From contig VICG01000011.1 of assembly GCA_008692225.1 (NCBI GenBank), forward strand, positions 1,426,001 to 1,490,000: DNA of 64,000 nucleotides, in the 5' to 3' direction. The notes below the pieces were generated by a model. The model saw only the letters and a list, made by a program, of their open reading frames with translations, was not told the DNA's origin and ran no database searches. This DNA comes from Monilinia fructicola (taxonomy: Eukaryota; Ascomycota; Leotiomycetes; Helotiales; Sclerotiniaceae). This document shows, piece by piece, positions 11,845 to 24,555 of the stretch (its first letter is position 1; every line of letters starts with the position of its first letter). The position numbers were made by a program, and so were the translations under genes.

Positions 11845-14422
11845 TCAAGCAGTCGGATCACTTTCCGGCAACTGCTCCTCATTTAGACGAGGCAAACCTT
11901 CCACAGGTATTTCCACACCTTTCACTGGATGTAATAACATCGGCGGTAGGCACATTCGGCCTTCTCCACCTCTCATGTCATTGACATGTGTCCCATTTCT
12001 GCCCTCGTTAACAGTCGTTTCAAATTCTTCACCTCCTTCATTGTCAACCTTGAAACCGAGCCATCTTCGCCATAAGTTTGGAGCGAAGCCAGTGTTATAG
12101 AACCAAGTCATTCCGCGGAGATTGTGTTCTCGGTCACCAAATACCGAGGTTCGTGCTCCACCAGTGGCACCGTTTCTCCCGCCGTTCATGATACTTGCTA
12201 AATATTCAGTTGGCCATTCACGATCAACGAACAATGGGTGAGGAACAGAGACTGCTTTGTAGCCATGGTGTAATGCGGTCGTGGGAGCCCACATTTCCGT
12301 AAAAGCGTGATGTTTCATGAATGTGGTTTCACGGTGCATGGTATTTCAGTAGTCTGCGGGACATTCTCGATGCGGCAATGATAGTTGCCCGACGAGGCGG
12401 TAGCCCCCCAGTAAGATTATAGCCCGTGACATCTTCTGCGAGAATCCAAGTAGTTCCATCTGGATCAAAAAGTGGATTAAACACAATGAGGTCGGCATCT
12501 TCGCCCACACCCCATGTGTACTTATCCTTGTCGTAGGTAGTGGGAGGGACTGGATCGTTCTCCGTCTCAAACCAGTCGTCCGGATTGGAAGGACGTTCGG
12601 GTCCCCAGATTGGCTTCTCGCCTTTGCGGATCGGTTCGCCTTTCTGACCTTTCTGGCCACCGATGCCCGACCAAATATTATTGGGGCTCTCAGTTCCAAT
12701 CTCAGTTTGTACACGAACCATTTGTTTGAAGTCTTCCCACGTTCCATGGACCTCTGGAACATAAAAATCTACTATTCCGCTCCCAGAGTCCTTTTCGGGG
12801 CTGTTCTTTTGTCCAGGAATTGATTTTCGATAGGAAATGATACCAATGTCCAGTATATCGAATATCAACCTCCCATTCCCAAAAGAAATCATACTCTTGA
12901 TGATTGTGGGCAAACCATTGCATTGCCATCTGAAGTCCTCGATACGATCCATGAACCGGCAAGCCACGAATGAAGGTATCAAACAAGCCTTGGTAGAGCA
13001 TGAGCATTTGAGTTTCACTCCAGAATGTCGCAATTCCAACAAATTCTGCGGGTAAACAATCTTTCAAATGTTTTTGATACGTTTCTTCATCGGCGAAAAC
13101 AGGGTGCACAGCAGGGTCTTTGACCTGGACCAAGAGATGGACATCGTATTGGCCACCAGAGCCAATGGATATCTCGGAGATTAATGCTCTTAACGCCATG
13201 ATATCCTCCTCCCGCCACTGGTATTCATCCCAAAGCCGAATGACAAATGCAGTTCGTGGAAGGTATTTTTTGGGTGGTGTTTCAACTACCTTCGACGTGG
13301 TGTGTCTGCTGCGCTTGAAGTGGCGTTGGAAACAACTTCGGCCAGTCCACTCCTTGTTTGTAGGCGATTATCTTTCTGCTCAACAAGAGTCGAAAAGGTA
13401 GTGGGTTTTTGAATGACAGGATTGAATGGTTTGAAGCGTGCGGCATTGGTTTGGTGGCATCTCCTCTGAGCATCGGCCCAATCAACCTTTCTGTAGTCAA
13501 CTTGGCCAGAATGCATCTTCTCTGCATTTGAGTTATCTGCCCAGACAGCATCAGCGCCTTCCATCTCTCCATGTTGACCCGTTCCAGTTCCACCATATCT
13601 TAAGCCATACCCATAACCGTAAGGCCCTAATCTACCATATCGCTCAAAGCAAATATCTTCTGGTAAGCCGAGAACTTCGTAGGACCCCATGATATTATCT
13701 GGAAACCCACTTGGTCTGCCTTCGTAATACTGTAGTCGTGGTGCACGCACTGTGTTCTCGCGATCGAGAAAACACTCTTGAACAGGGGCATAATCATCAT
13801 TGAATACACCACTCGTAGTGTCAGTATATGCCTGAAAGGGCTTACTGGGCGGCAGAGTACGCGCAGGTGTAGTTGTCTCCTCAATCGAGGTCTGGTTCTG
13901 TAGAGGCAACTCATCCTCCTCTCGGGGATACTCTGGTTTGTTCTGGGAAATTGGAACCAAAGTTCTAATTCCACCGTAATATCGCGATAAAAATGGGAAT
14001 GATTCCCAAAGCGGAGGTGGTGGTATTGAGTTATGCCCGTCTTGAACTCTTTGCGTCGATATATGGCTCATCCGCACCAAACTCAACATAAATATAACAA
14101 TGGTCGATATCATCGCTAAACATAGATATCTCATAACCCTAGCGGGTATCCTTCGGGGAACTGGCCGTTGTGAGGTAGCCGTGTTTGCTCTTTTTCGCAG
14201 AATCGGGGCATTGGAATGGTATGAGTTCGATGTATCCCTCGAGGACGAAGGCGATGATGGATAGGAGGAATAGTCTGAATCTTCTTCATCCGTATCTTCT
14301 TCATGTTGTCCATACTTCTCACTATCATAGTCCCGAGACGTTTCTTCTTGGACGGGTACTCCTGAATATTGCGTATGTCGTTTGGTAGCCTTGAGAGGAT
14401 TAAGAGACTTAAATCCCGCCAT
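11845..14422 (-). CDS. DUF3405 family type II membrane protein (three frame breaks)
   Basis: This matches the fungal DUF3405 family, of unknown biochemical function. Architecture suggests a type II membrane protein of the secretory pathway: a Ser/Asp/Glu-rich cytosolic tail, one membrane anchor near residues 90-115 (YLCLAMISTIVIFMLSLV), then a long luminal domain. Family landmarks are GGQYDVHLLVQVKD, FFWEWEVDIRYTGHWYHF, RKGLWERNSRF, YVPEVHGTWEDF, GEDADLIVFNPLFDP and WFYNTGFAPNLWRRW. No introns are needed. The homology changes frame three times: near the GTGTGT at 13299-13305 (one base missing or one AC unit extra), at the A-run 12763-12767 (one extra) and at TTT 12344-12346 (one extra). The start MAGFKSLNP at 14422 was preferred over an ATG eight codons upstream. 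Corrected length is about 858 residues. The acidic WEWEVD patch might be a glycosyltransferase-like site, which is only a guess. Confidence 0.85.
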
Positions 14423-14786
14423 TATGGCCCTGAGCAATATGTACAACTGAAAAAGCTTAATGGAATGTGCCTAGTTCTTTATCGCGCAAGCAAATCTTAT
14501 GTCTATTGTGAAGTATAATTTGTTAGTAAGTGCGCCGGTCTAAAGCTGCAGATTCTGATAGTTCCAAGGGTTAGTATTCACTTACACATTGAAGATTAGC
14601 ACATGTGGCAATTGAGATCAATTGAGATGATTGAGATGACTTGGAATTGAAGACAAATTGAAGAAGACAAGAAGACAAGAAGACCAGAGAGGATAGATGA
14701 TTGAGGTTCAGCGCCTCTTGATGATCGATATTAAAGTGTGTATTTATTATGTATGTATTGTGTATGGTGAGTTGTGTGTTATGCAA

Positions 14787-14848
14787 TGTGAATTGTGAAT
14801 TGTGAATTGTGAATTGTGAATTGTGAATTGTGAATGGTGAATTGTGAA
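14787..14848. repeat. 7-bp tandem repeat GTGAATT
   Basis: About eight copies of GTGAATT with minor variation, lying upstream of the DUF3405 gene. Confidence 0.9.
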
Positions 14849-14930
14849 ATGGAGCATTAAAGTAGCATAAAGGAAGCTCGAGTCCCATCTATTTTTAAGG
14901 ATATGAATCTAGGTTGTGAGGTTGAGAAGT

Positions 14931-14985
14931 TATGAAGTAATGAAATCATGAAATCATGAAGTTATGAAGTTATGAAGTTATGAAG
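14931..14985. repeat. 8-bp tandem repeat ATGAAGTT / ATGAAATC
   Basis: Seven units of 8 bp with two alternating variants. Confidence 0.88.
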
Positions 14986-17900
14986 CTACTGTATGAGACA
15001 TTTGTCGCTGGTGCCGCTGTATCACTGTGTCGCCGTGTCGCAAGAGAAACGAAAAGCTGGAGCTCGTTCTCGTTGCTAACGGCAACAGGTAAGAGGGCTC
15101 TTCAACCAATCAGTCATCCACATCTTTACTCTGCACTTCGTATATTCCTTAGCCTCAGCCTTGCATTAGCTTGATTGAGTAGTTCATTGGATGATCTCAC
15201 TTTCGATCACCTCCAGATTATCTATTGCTTGATGATCCGTTTCATAAAAGAATATAACTCAAACTACACACTCCAAACAATTTATCAATTTTGTTCTTGG
15301 AGGGTGAATAAGTCAATGAGTGAATGAGCTTGACGGCTTCATGAATTGAATAAAGTGAGTACTTGTTTTCCCCCGAGAATTTCTGATCTGATTCATTCCT
15401 TTCCTTTCCTTATGTTGATCTGATTGATCACTTGTTTACTCCACATACTGTACTTGTACTACACACTACTACGCCTCTTCAACTGAGCCTAATAAAATCC
15501 ACACAGTATATACAACAGTTGTACAGGGCAGGGACATCCATTGCCAAATGTTCCTGTTTGTAGGACCTCGAAATGACTCGAATGTGCAACTAACTGGCTT
15601 CTAGCATCCGAATTTATACTACAGTAGTCGTGCATTTTCATGTCGGCCATTTTTTGACTTGCTCGGCACAAAGATCTGGACCGTTTGATTCTCGAAACCC
15701 GAGAGAAATTGCTACGCTTGCCGTAACCTGACTTGTGAAGCGTGAAATGAATGATTAAACGAAGAATGGAGCCGATAGCAATGGTCCGCTTCGGGGTGCT
15801 TTCTTTTGGATGCCGAGCCTACCACGGTCGGCCGTCCTACTCTTGATTAAGCACTTCTCGGCGGGAAGGTATGCCGATAAGCCTGTGTGATCAACTACTA
15901 GGTAGGTATCGCTTCTGTGTGTAAGGGCATAATCCTTCTGGCGTATCAATACAGGATAGGAGATGAACACTTGTTGTCCATATTTTACATACAGAGGGTT
16001 GGAGTGTTGTGCAAAGTGGAAATCCATGGTAAATCCCAAGTGTTGCTACTGTAGTAGTAGTAGTAGTAGTAGTAGTAGTAAATTCTTAATCGATTTGATC
16101 TAGAGGAACTGTAATAGTATATACTTGCAGCACTAGTAATATCAAAGCTGAGCACGAAATTCAGAGGTCGAAGAGCTTCCTCTCTCGCAAGACTCCACCT
16201 GGTGCTCTTAGGACCAAGGTGGATATATACATAGAATGAATGCCCTCGATGAGTTTCCCACATGAGTCGAGGTATTCCCAGCTATTGATAACCTTGGAGA
16301 TCTAGATTGAGGGGGGAAGCTGCATGAAGGGCCAGTTTCGCTACCCCTATTTCCCCAACCTTCCACATATTGAAAACCTAAATCATCAACCTTCGATCAA
16401 AATCCCGCATGTGACCCTTCATCTTCACGTAAGTGGTTTCTCGATTCATGGGCTGAAACATGCAGAGATATCTTGCTTGTTAGCCGTCTGCTTTTCATAC
16501 TGCGTCAATGATACCGTACGAGCGAGCACTGCATTGGCCGTCAGCAGCAAGCAGATAGATATATATATTCCTTATGGCTTCAGAATCCAGGCCCCAAACA
16601 CTTCGAACTAAGGAAACCAGCAAAACCGGAAAACTGGCTCCGTCATATCCCACTGGCTATACAAACACCAAGCCTCAACAACGTCGTCTCATGCAAGCCA
16701 TGCATAAGCGAATTCACATGTGCAGGATTGGAATTCGCCTAGCTGTTTGGTTTACCAAAACGGATCTTCCAGGCATTCAATATCCGAGATATGGAACAGT
16801 ACTCAATACTTACTCTAACGTTTGGTAAACTGTTCATGGAACGCCCTTCCAGTAAGACTCTCACCCCACGACGCAACAAATAGATTATATAAAATGATCG
16901 GCAGCAGTTCCACATGGTACGATTTAGAACAGAGTAAGTAGCCCTGGAGCTTCTTGAAGAGACACCTGGGGGTAAGCCGTGGCGAAAGTTTCCAAATGCG
17001 CATGTGCGAAGCAGCCATTCAGACAGTGCATAAAGTAAGGGAAAAAGTCCGTTGCACGTCAACTGATATGATGATCTTGGTGTTCCAATTAAATCAGGAA
17101 ATAAAGTCTGTGTTACAAGCTCGTGACAAGCATCATGGCCGATGACGGTCAATCCAATATTTTGATGCAGCAAGCACACTAACTTCACTGGCCGCATGAA
17201 ATGTAATTACATATTCTAAACATCGAGCTCGTAGCAAGACCACAGAAGCAGGCAAGTATCTGCACTTGTAAACAAACATTTAATGAATATCGTGGTCTCA
17301 ACGTCGGTACATGAATCGTTCCTACGACTTCCAAGATAATGTGGGCCACTAAACAAATCCACCGTTCAACGTCAGCTCTTCTTCAGAAGCCACTACCATA
17401 CACATTCCGCTGCATCTGCATCTGCACGTTTTGACAACAATGTGTCTATCCCTTTCATACAGTATCTAACCGGGAAGCAGTAGCAAGCAATAGCAAGCAT
17501 CCATTCACTCAAACCCTCCTTTAGCGGCAACTTGTTATTCACTTTACGTTTCCTTCCGTTCTTAATTGTCAACCTTTTTCTTTCTTTTCTTCTTTATTCT
17601 TTCAGTCAAGAATGAATGAATGTGTGATCCATTGTTCATACAATCAGATATCTTCTTCTTGTAAGGTTTCAAAGTTAATATATCTATATTATTAACTCTA
17701 CAATTAAACACTGGAAGTCAAAATCCGCAACAAACCCAGACCAAGGCAAGGACCAGGAGATCAGGAGATAATGCAATGTTGATATTGGGTTGACGCTCAC
17801 TGATTGGCTGTTTGAAAGACGGAAGAATTGACAAACAGAACATTTTCCAATATAAACAAGGACTCTATCATCACTTTAAGATCAACAAGTAACTCAATTC

Positions 17901-18344
17901 TCAAGCAATTCATAAATCTTTTCGTTAGCTGGTAGATTCGCTGAGCACTTCCACATCTCTTGGATATACCAGCAACTCTACTTTCTTGGATATACCAGCA
18001 ACACTACTTTCCAGTTCTTCTCTATAACTTATCAATACCGACTTGTAATTCCTAAAACCTTCCTACTCGTGGCGTACTGCCAAATTGCGCTGCATCGACA
18101 CGTTCAACCCGAAGACCTTCAGATAAACCCTCTCTCGCGGAGTCCCTCACTTCATTCAATTTTTCCTCACTTCTGCTGTGCTTGCTATACGTGATTATTA
18201 GATTGCGTCTCCCTGTTCTCACAACTTCTGCATAGCATTGCAGCTGCCGTTGTTGAAACACTATTTTCAAACGTGAAACTCACTTCCCAGTCAGTCCTTT
18301 CCTTGAGATTGCAGTATCGTGTATGTATTAATCATCTTCAGATC

Positions 18345-19319
18345 ATGAATTCCGCAACAACCACCGCCACATCTGTGGCAATCCAAGAACATCACCCTAC
18401 ACAGGACGTCACCTTAGAAGTACCAATGGGCCTCACGCAGCAGGATGTCATCCAGATCACTCTTACAGGACCGGGCCTCATCCTCACCATCCTAGGCATC
18501 ATCATCAGTATCAACCTTTTCCAACCATCTCTGACCTGTACCATCATTGCTTTGGCACCAATACCATGGATCATTTATAATGACTATCACAACTTCATAT
18601 CCCTAGGTCCCGGAGGAACCCCCTCTACACTACTTGGATATGCCAAAATCACCTATCTTCGCATCTTCGCTCTTTCCGATCCCTACAGCCCACCAACGGT
18701 CTCCGAAGGTACAAATCCACCCATCGGCTACATCCAACGCGTGCATCCACAAATCCCTATGCGTCGGGGTCCGCGTCCCAAAGTAGCCGGCATTGCTCCT
18801 CAGAGGCAAATCAGCCAATACGGTTCTCGAGCAATGTATCGCCTTCTCCGCATCAGCCTCAACAACCTCGCCCATCGCCACCACGACAAGCTGAAGACAG
18901 ACATATCCTGTTTTGAAAAGAAAGGGCTCGCCCTCTTCTCCACCAATCCCATCAACGCCACTTGCCGGGGAGAAATCTGTCATGTGCACCACAGCGACAA
19001 CAGTTTCCACATGAACCTGCATCCGGACGACGCCAAGGATGTTTTGGAAAAGGGCTGGGGCGAGAGACATCCGATGGCCGGCGCCTCGACTCCGAGAGCC
19101 ATTTCCAACTTCCTGTCCTGCCTCCCAAGCTCCCTGTCGGCATGGCTCTCGCCGAGAGTCGTGCCCGAACAGTTCGTCCTGATATACGCACCGAGGGACA
19201 TAGATGAGCTGCAGGTGGTATGCCACATCATCGAGGCCGCGGCCTTTTGGGCCAGTGGCGAGCAATTCACACTTCCTATCGAGGGGACCCCATTGGCCGA
19301 CGAACCGGATGATGCTTGA
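18345..19319 (+). CDS. luciferase-domain (DUF5519-type) membrane-anchored protein
   Basis: A single-exon gene of 324 residues. The N-terminal part has two hydrophobic segments (about residues 40-58 and 63-75) followed by FISLGPGGTPSTLLGY and TYLRIFALSDPYSPP, then GPRPKVAGIAPQRQ. The C-terminal half, with GEICHVHHSDNSFHMNLHP, DAKDVLEKGWGERHPMAG and PEQFVLIYAPRDIDELQVV, matches the small fungal/bacterial domain named Luciferase. The name reflects distant similarity; bioluminescence is not implied, and the biochemical role of fungal members is unknown. The His/Asp cluster HVHHSD could be a ligand site. MNSATTTA at 18345 was chosen over an in-frame ATG at 18273 because the extra 24 residues are not domain-like. 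It is convergent with the next gene, whose stop is 530 bp away. The antisense frame at 18630-19436 is a shadow. Confidence 0.78.
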   Translation: MNSATTTATSVAIQEHHPTQDVTLEVPMGLTQQDVIQITLTGPGLILTILGIIISINLFQPSLTCTIIALAPIPWIIYNDYHNFISLGPGGTPSTLLGYAKITYLRIFALSDPYSPPTVSEGTNPPIGYIQRVHPQIPMRRGPRPKVAGIAPQRQISQYGSRAMYRLLRISLNNLAHRHHDKLKTDISCFEKKGLALFSTNPINATCRGEICHVHHSDNSFHMNLHPDDAKDVLEKGWGERHPMAGASTPRAISNFLSCLPSSLSAWLSPRVVPEQFVLIYAPRDIDELQVVCHIIEAAAFWASGEQFTLPIEGTPLADEPDDA

Positions 19320-19851
19320 GGCCATCACTCGCGAACCTCTGAAGCCAGGGCGGAGCTCGGATTTATGGATGGAAATGGGGAGGCATGGGGTTGAAATCAC
19401 GTGGCAGTATCGTAGTAGTAAACCGATGGCTGGCACGGGGTGCGTGAAGACAAATTGGTAGACTGATGCGGGAGTATGGGGTCAAATTGTTTTATTTTGG
19501 CATACACAAGGACATACCCTTAATTGCATTGCATTCCGTTGCCTTTTTAGCTTACCATTATTGGCTCTCAATGCATCACGTTGGCTACAAGCTCACAAAT
19601 TTGCAAAAGTGGTGATTGATACGCATCGCATGATCATCTGGTCTTGACTCGCGGTTTAGATATCTGGCATGTGTTTGAATGTGAAAATAAAAGGGCGAAA
19701 ATCCCAAGTTCCTTACTGAGAGAGCGAATGTGTACCATGGTTCATCTTCGCTCAACTCACGCTCCGACAAGTACCCGCAAAAACTAATAGCCCAAACTGA
19801 CAAAGGAAAAGTAGGGAAGTAACCCCCGAGTATGTAATTTGAGGTCCAACT
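19320..19851. other. convergent 3' flanks
   Basis: Space between the stop codons of two convergent genes. It should hold both 3' untranslated regions. No other feature is seen. Confidence 0.5.
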
Positions 19852-21212
19852 CTACGACCTCCTCGCATCACACTCTTCAAGGAACTTGTGTATTCCTTCT
19901 AGACCCTCATATTCCTCAGACACTGATGGGTGTTCGCTGATTTTTGTAAAATATGCAGAACCACTTTCACTAATATCTTCTTCCATGGTTTCATAGCCTT
20001 CTATCCATGGATTTTCCGAGAACTCTTGAAGGATATCTTCGTATTCGTCTTGATCAGGAGAGGGCGAGCTGGTTTGTAGACAAGGGGACAGAAGGGACGA
20101 GGGCGGTTCTTCTTCGGCAGTGGGTGCAAAGGGGAACCGGAGAGCCATCTGAGTTCCCATTGCGGCATCGAAATCCGCATCTTGGTGGACGATTCCCCGT
20201 TGAACACCGACTTCGTCGCAGAGATTTTCGACGGATTCAGCGTCGCAGCCAGGGAACCGGACGCGCAAGATGTGGCCATTTTCGAACGTTATTGGGAGAT
20301 CACCGAGAGAAGACAGCTTTTTGAGATCGTTCATTGTTACAGCGAGATCTTTGAGAGCGCGGGAGAAGTCAACGGAGAGAATATCGAGGAAGCCCGATGT
20401 GTTGAGGGATGGGGCGACTTGGGACATCTTTTGAGCTTCGAAAGGGAGTGCTCCGGCGAGAGGGGAAAGAGCTGTAATGGTAGGGTTGACAGAGAAATCG
20501 ATATAGGAGCCCGGTGTGGTTTTGTAGACAGATTGAATCTTACGAGTTGTCTCTTCTTGGAGTGAAGAGACCGCTCTGTAGCGTTTCTCGCCCATAGGAG
20601 TCATACCATCGAATTGGGCTTTTTGACCAGAAAGGAAGAATGCTCGGACAGCTTGTGAAACATTGTTAACCACCTGTGCTGGAGCAGCAGGTGAGTGAGA
20701 AAAGTATCGAGCACCTGCTCTTCCACCTCCCAAACCATAACCTCCCGCTGTTCTAGGGAGAGCTCCGCCAGTCAAGTTAGGTCGGAGAGTCGACGCAAAT
20801 GGAGCTCGAGTTGTGAGACGAGATACAGCGGTGGCGGTCTGTGATTTTGGGAATGAAGCACGATCATATTTGATGGCTTGTCCGCTGGTGCTCATAAATC
20901 GACGCACGGCGGCATGGACAGCACTTTGAGTGGTGTACCATCTTCCCTTGTTTTGACGGAGGAGAGCCGCTGGATGGATTGGGTGACGGGGTGAGCTTCT
21001 CACAAGAATTGGCTGAAGTTCTGCCGTGACCGATTTGTTGGTAACATCTTTGATGCGTAATTTAACGAGTTTCGTAGTCCTCTGAACTACGTTCCTGTGA
21101 TATATGTTAGGATACCATTTGCCTTGACCGGAATAGGGATATTAGGCTTGGGGGTGACTGACTTTAGCATCCTCATGGCTACAGGCGCCCAGATACCTCC
21201 GGACGACGCCAT
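19852..21212 (-). CDS. conserved ascomycete protein, mitochondrial-like (relatives labelled casein kinase II beta 2)
   Basis: Two exons, 21212-21163 and 21094-19852, joined across a 68-nt GT-AG intron, give 430 residues. The N-terminus MASSGGIWAPVAMRMLKN and the following 110 residues are rich in Arg, Ser, Ala and Thr with almost no acids, like a mitochondrial presequence. A conserved-looking core follows (ARYFSHSPAAPAQVVNNVSQ, AFFLSGQKAQFDG, KTTPGSYIDFSVNPTITALSP), and the last 100 residues are acidic. I recall similar fungal proteins carrying the database label casein kinase II beta 2 subunit, but I see no CK2-beta zinc-finger cysteines, so that label looks doubtful. The function is unknown; organelle localisation is inferred from composition only. 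The gene appears intact. Confidence 0.8.
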
Positions 21213-23127
21213 GATGAATACTTTATGAGGAAGTTATTTACACCTGAATATTATAAAATGGAGTTGTACATTCAAGTTCTTTGTAAGTTGTAAATAGATT
21301 CGTACATTGTAGTCGAGGGTCTTATCGGGGACTGTTATCGCCACTGCTCAGCCACATCACATGCAAGCATGTGGCTCTAGTGCTAGCTCTCTTGAGCTTA
21401 GTGTAACTAAGTGCGCTAGTGGTAGCGCGAAAATTATTTTTGACCTTGGGCTTTAAAACTTTTGCTCCTCCCTTCTTGCAACCCAACCAACAATCAACCA
21501 TCCACAACAATATCTTCTATTCTCTTTTGTATGAGGTATTGGCATCATGAGTTGATATTCTTTATCTGGTAAGCAGTCTCTACTTCCCGTCAGCTTCGAA
21601 TGCTTCAATGATGAACACAAACACATATTGAACAATCCAACTCTTACACCACAATGGAGATTTGTATTTTCTATCTGAGCAATATTGATTTATATCATTG
21701 ATTGAGACGCGACACCATTGAGCACGCTGCTGACCTTCAATCTAGACAGCTATTATTACTCTGTGCTTGCTCGTCATTTCAAAATAAAAACAATTTAAAA
21801 GGTTCGTACATTCTCCTTTTTTTCTATACTATATTGCGCACCGTTGGGGGTGATGATGAAAACACATTGGAAAGGCATTCCTCAATCCGAATTTATACTG
21901 TCGAATCTTTGCATTTAAGTTTCAGCCTTGTCTGACCCATCGTCCATTACTTGTTATTATGGAAACACATTTTCTGTGCCAAAGCTAACCACACTGGCAA
22001 TAGGTACACAAACACCCTCTCAACATCAATCCCTCGCATTACATGACGAACTTTGAACGAAACGGGCGGACAGACTGCGCACTCCTGCTCCTACTTCTCA
22101 TTAAAGCAAGGCGTACAAACCTTGTGGGAGGTAGACGGTTAGGAAGTGCTTGTTGAGAACTCGTCAGCTGATCTAATGCTCAATTGCTTCTGGATCATCT
22201 TGATATATTGCTTGAACTAGAACGTTGACGCTAACTCACCTTTCTTCTAGGTGATTACTACAATTTTCTCTCATTCTGTTCCACAGGACCATTGCATTGA
22301 AATGATGAAACTTATTCACACTGTTTGAAGTGGACTACGTCCGCTACTGAACGCACTACAAAAATCTGATTTAATGAGGTATGATGTGTGCTCTTATACA
22401 ATGTGAGATACAAATGCTAACGATACTTCAGCCTGACATTTGCTTATGGTTCCTTGCATTTTGACACTCTCGAAACAATGTTCAATTGTGGGTGACAATT
22501 GCTAATGATTCCATCTCGGATATAGGTATATGCCTCAACATCGTCGGCAAAAGCTGCCATACAAAATGTAAGCCACTCCTCAATATTATTCACAACCTGT
22601 GCTCTGATGAACCCAAATATTCGCTGTGTTCTTTCCGAGTCAACCTTTGACGAAACACATATTTCACCTTGGAGAACTGAGATAGTGCTCATGTTACTCA
22701 TTTAACGTTCTTTTCACGATGGTTGAGGTACGAAGCTAACTTACACAGACATATGAAGACTTGGGATGGGAGCTTCAATGCTGGTTGAGAGAGTAGGTCA
22801 TATAAGTAGTTATAATGCAGAATCTTCACAAATTACCTATCTATCCTTGAATTTGCTTGTTCATGTGAGAAGTTTGTTGTAGCCCAGTACCTAGCTAACA
22901 GTCGGCTCCTCAATTAATTGTATGTGCTTCCTGGTACGCTATATACAGAGTGCACCTACTGTGATATATGTGCACATTGTTGTTACCTTCGCTCGCAAGG
23001 ATGCATTTAAATGGGCAGAATGATTTGATATCTCACCGCCTCTTTTTTGACATCACCCAAATTAACTGGTCATATCTTGAAGCATTCATAAATCAAGATA
23101 AAAAACTACATGAAACACGTCACACCC

Positions 23128-23168
<41 letters not shown>

Positions 23169-24555
23169 CACCTGAAGCATCGAACCTGCAACCTCAGAAT
23201 CCCCTCCCAAAATAGCCCAATCCTGCCTGCATGCATGCATGCATACAATTTAGATAAGGTAAGGTAAGTCATTCAAATTGCACACGCGAACCAGCAGAGA
23301 TGTGGGTGGCCATGTTCTCAGATCTACCCGTGGGTCTTGATGGAGGTCCTTCTTCTCCTCCTTCTTCTCCTCCTCCTCTCGTCCTCCTCCTCCTCGTCCT
23401 CCTCCTCCTCGTCGTCATCTTAACATCCAAAGAAAGTGTGAGGAGGCAGGATGGATGGGTAAGAAAAGGATAGATTGATAGGTAGTGGTGGTGGTGGGTA
23501 GGGAAGGAAAGGAGAGGGGGTGGGGTATGGATGTAGGGCAAGTGGCCTTGATTTGGATGCAGGAACGTTTGAGAGGGCGAGTGAATGGAGGGATGGAGGG
23601 ATGGAGGGATGAATGAATGAATGAATGGCATGCAGAAGAAGTTCGGGCCGATCGCGAATCTCTTCCTGTTGTGGAACGGTTATCCATAGATTAATTATGC
23701 GGCTGTATATATAATATATAATATATATATAGAATAGGAGACTAAAGCACAACGGATTTATTATTGGCGAATTTCCATGGTCACAATGCACAAAGGAGGG
23801 TGGAACGTGAGGTCGGTAGGAAGGTAGGAAGGTGGGTAGGTACGAAGGAACAAAGAAAGATGTGTAAAATGATTTTCTCGTCTATTTGCTCGTGAGTGAC
23901 ATCTTGGTAAAGAAGAAATGTATGGTTGGTAGTAGAATAGAGGCTCCATGCAGCAGCTACATCAGGTAACACAATGAAGCTTTTTTCTTCCTTCTTCCCC
24001 TCTTCCCCATTCGTGCTTTAACATTTCCGCTGTTTTGTCCAGCCCACTAGTGAACTGGACTTGAAATGTGACCTAACCATCAATTCTTTCTGATCACAGC
24101 TTACTTAATTTGTCAATTCTGTTCATGACACAATGTAACCATTGAGTCCTCAGAGGGACTAGTAAGTAAAGGAGAGATGTAGAATAGTGAAAGCCATATG
24201 AAGAAAAAGGAAAAAACAGTCTTAAAAAGTCCATCCCAATGTGACAATTGTTCCTAAGATTACATGCATGCATGGAGATAACCACCAATTGGTGAGTCAA
24301 ATATTTTTGTAGTAAACTATATCCTTTTGAAAATTCTCCACCAAGCCCTTGCTGGATATTTTGTGTTTGATGCCACAATTGCGTCACCAGCATGCCAGAA
24401 AAAGAGAAAAAGCTGCCATTGAAAGATTTTGCAACAGACCTATCCATCCACTTTTAATGCATTTGATATGGATTGCATAAATAAAAGCAATGCTTCTTGA
24501 GACGCCAGAGAAGTAAATTCGTTGAAAGAGTTGTGATGTGAGGAGATGTGTTGAA
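21213..24555. other. 3.3 kb intergenic spacer
   Basis: No supported gene. Frames under 125 codons on both strands lack motifs. Contents are inverted repeats near 21350-21425, a CT dinucleotide run (23132-23161), a CTCCT-rich block (23340-23410), ATGCATGC runs and simple GGATG repeats (23585-23625). The right end should be the 3' region of the Zn2Cys6 gene. Confidence 0.5.
23132..23161. repeat. CT dinucleotide microsatellite
   Basis: Fifteen perfect CT units. Confidence 0.92.

Larger units (their letters stand above)
14423..18344. other. 3.9 kb intergenic spacer
   Basis: No convincing gene. Frames up to about 150 codons (16739-17197 minus) lack recognisable features. Contents are short tandem arrays at 14787-14848 and 14931-14985, a TAG run at 16052-16080, and a pyrimidine-rich leader-like stretch at 17560-18060 upstream of the luciferase-domain gene. 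The length would allow a non-coding transcript or a large promoter. Confidence 0.5.

Noticed and set aside
18630..19436. 268-codon minus frame
   Set aside because: Antisense to the luciferase-domain gene, whose own frame has recognisable motifs.
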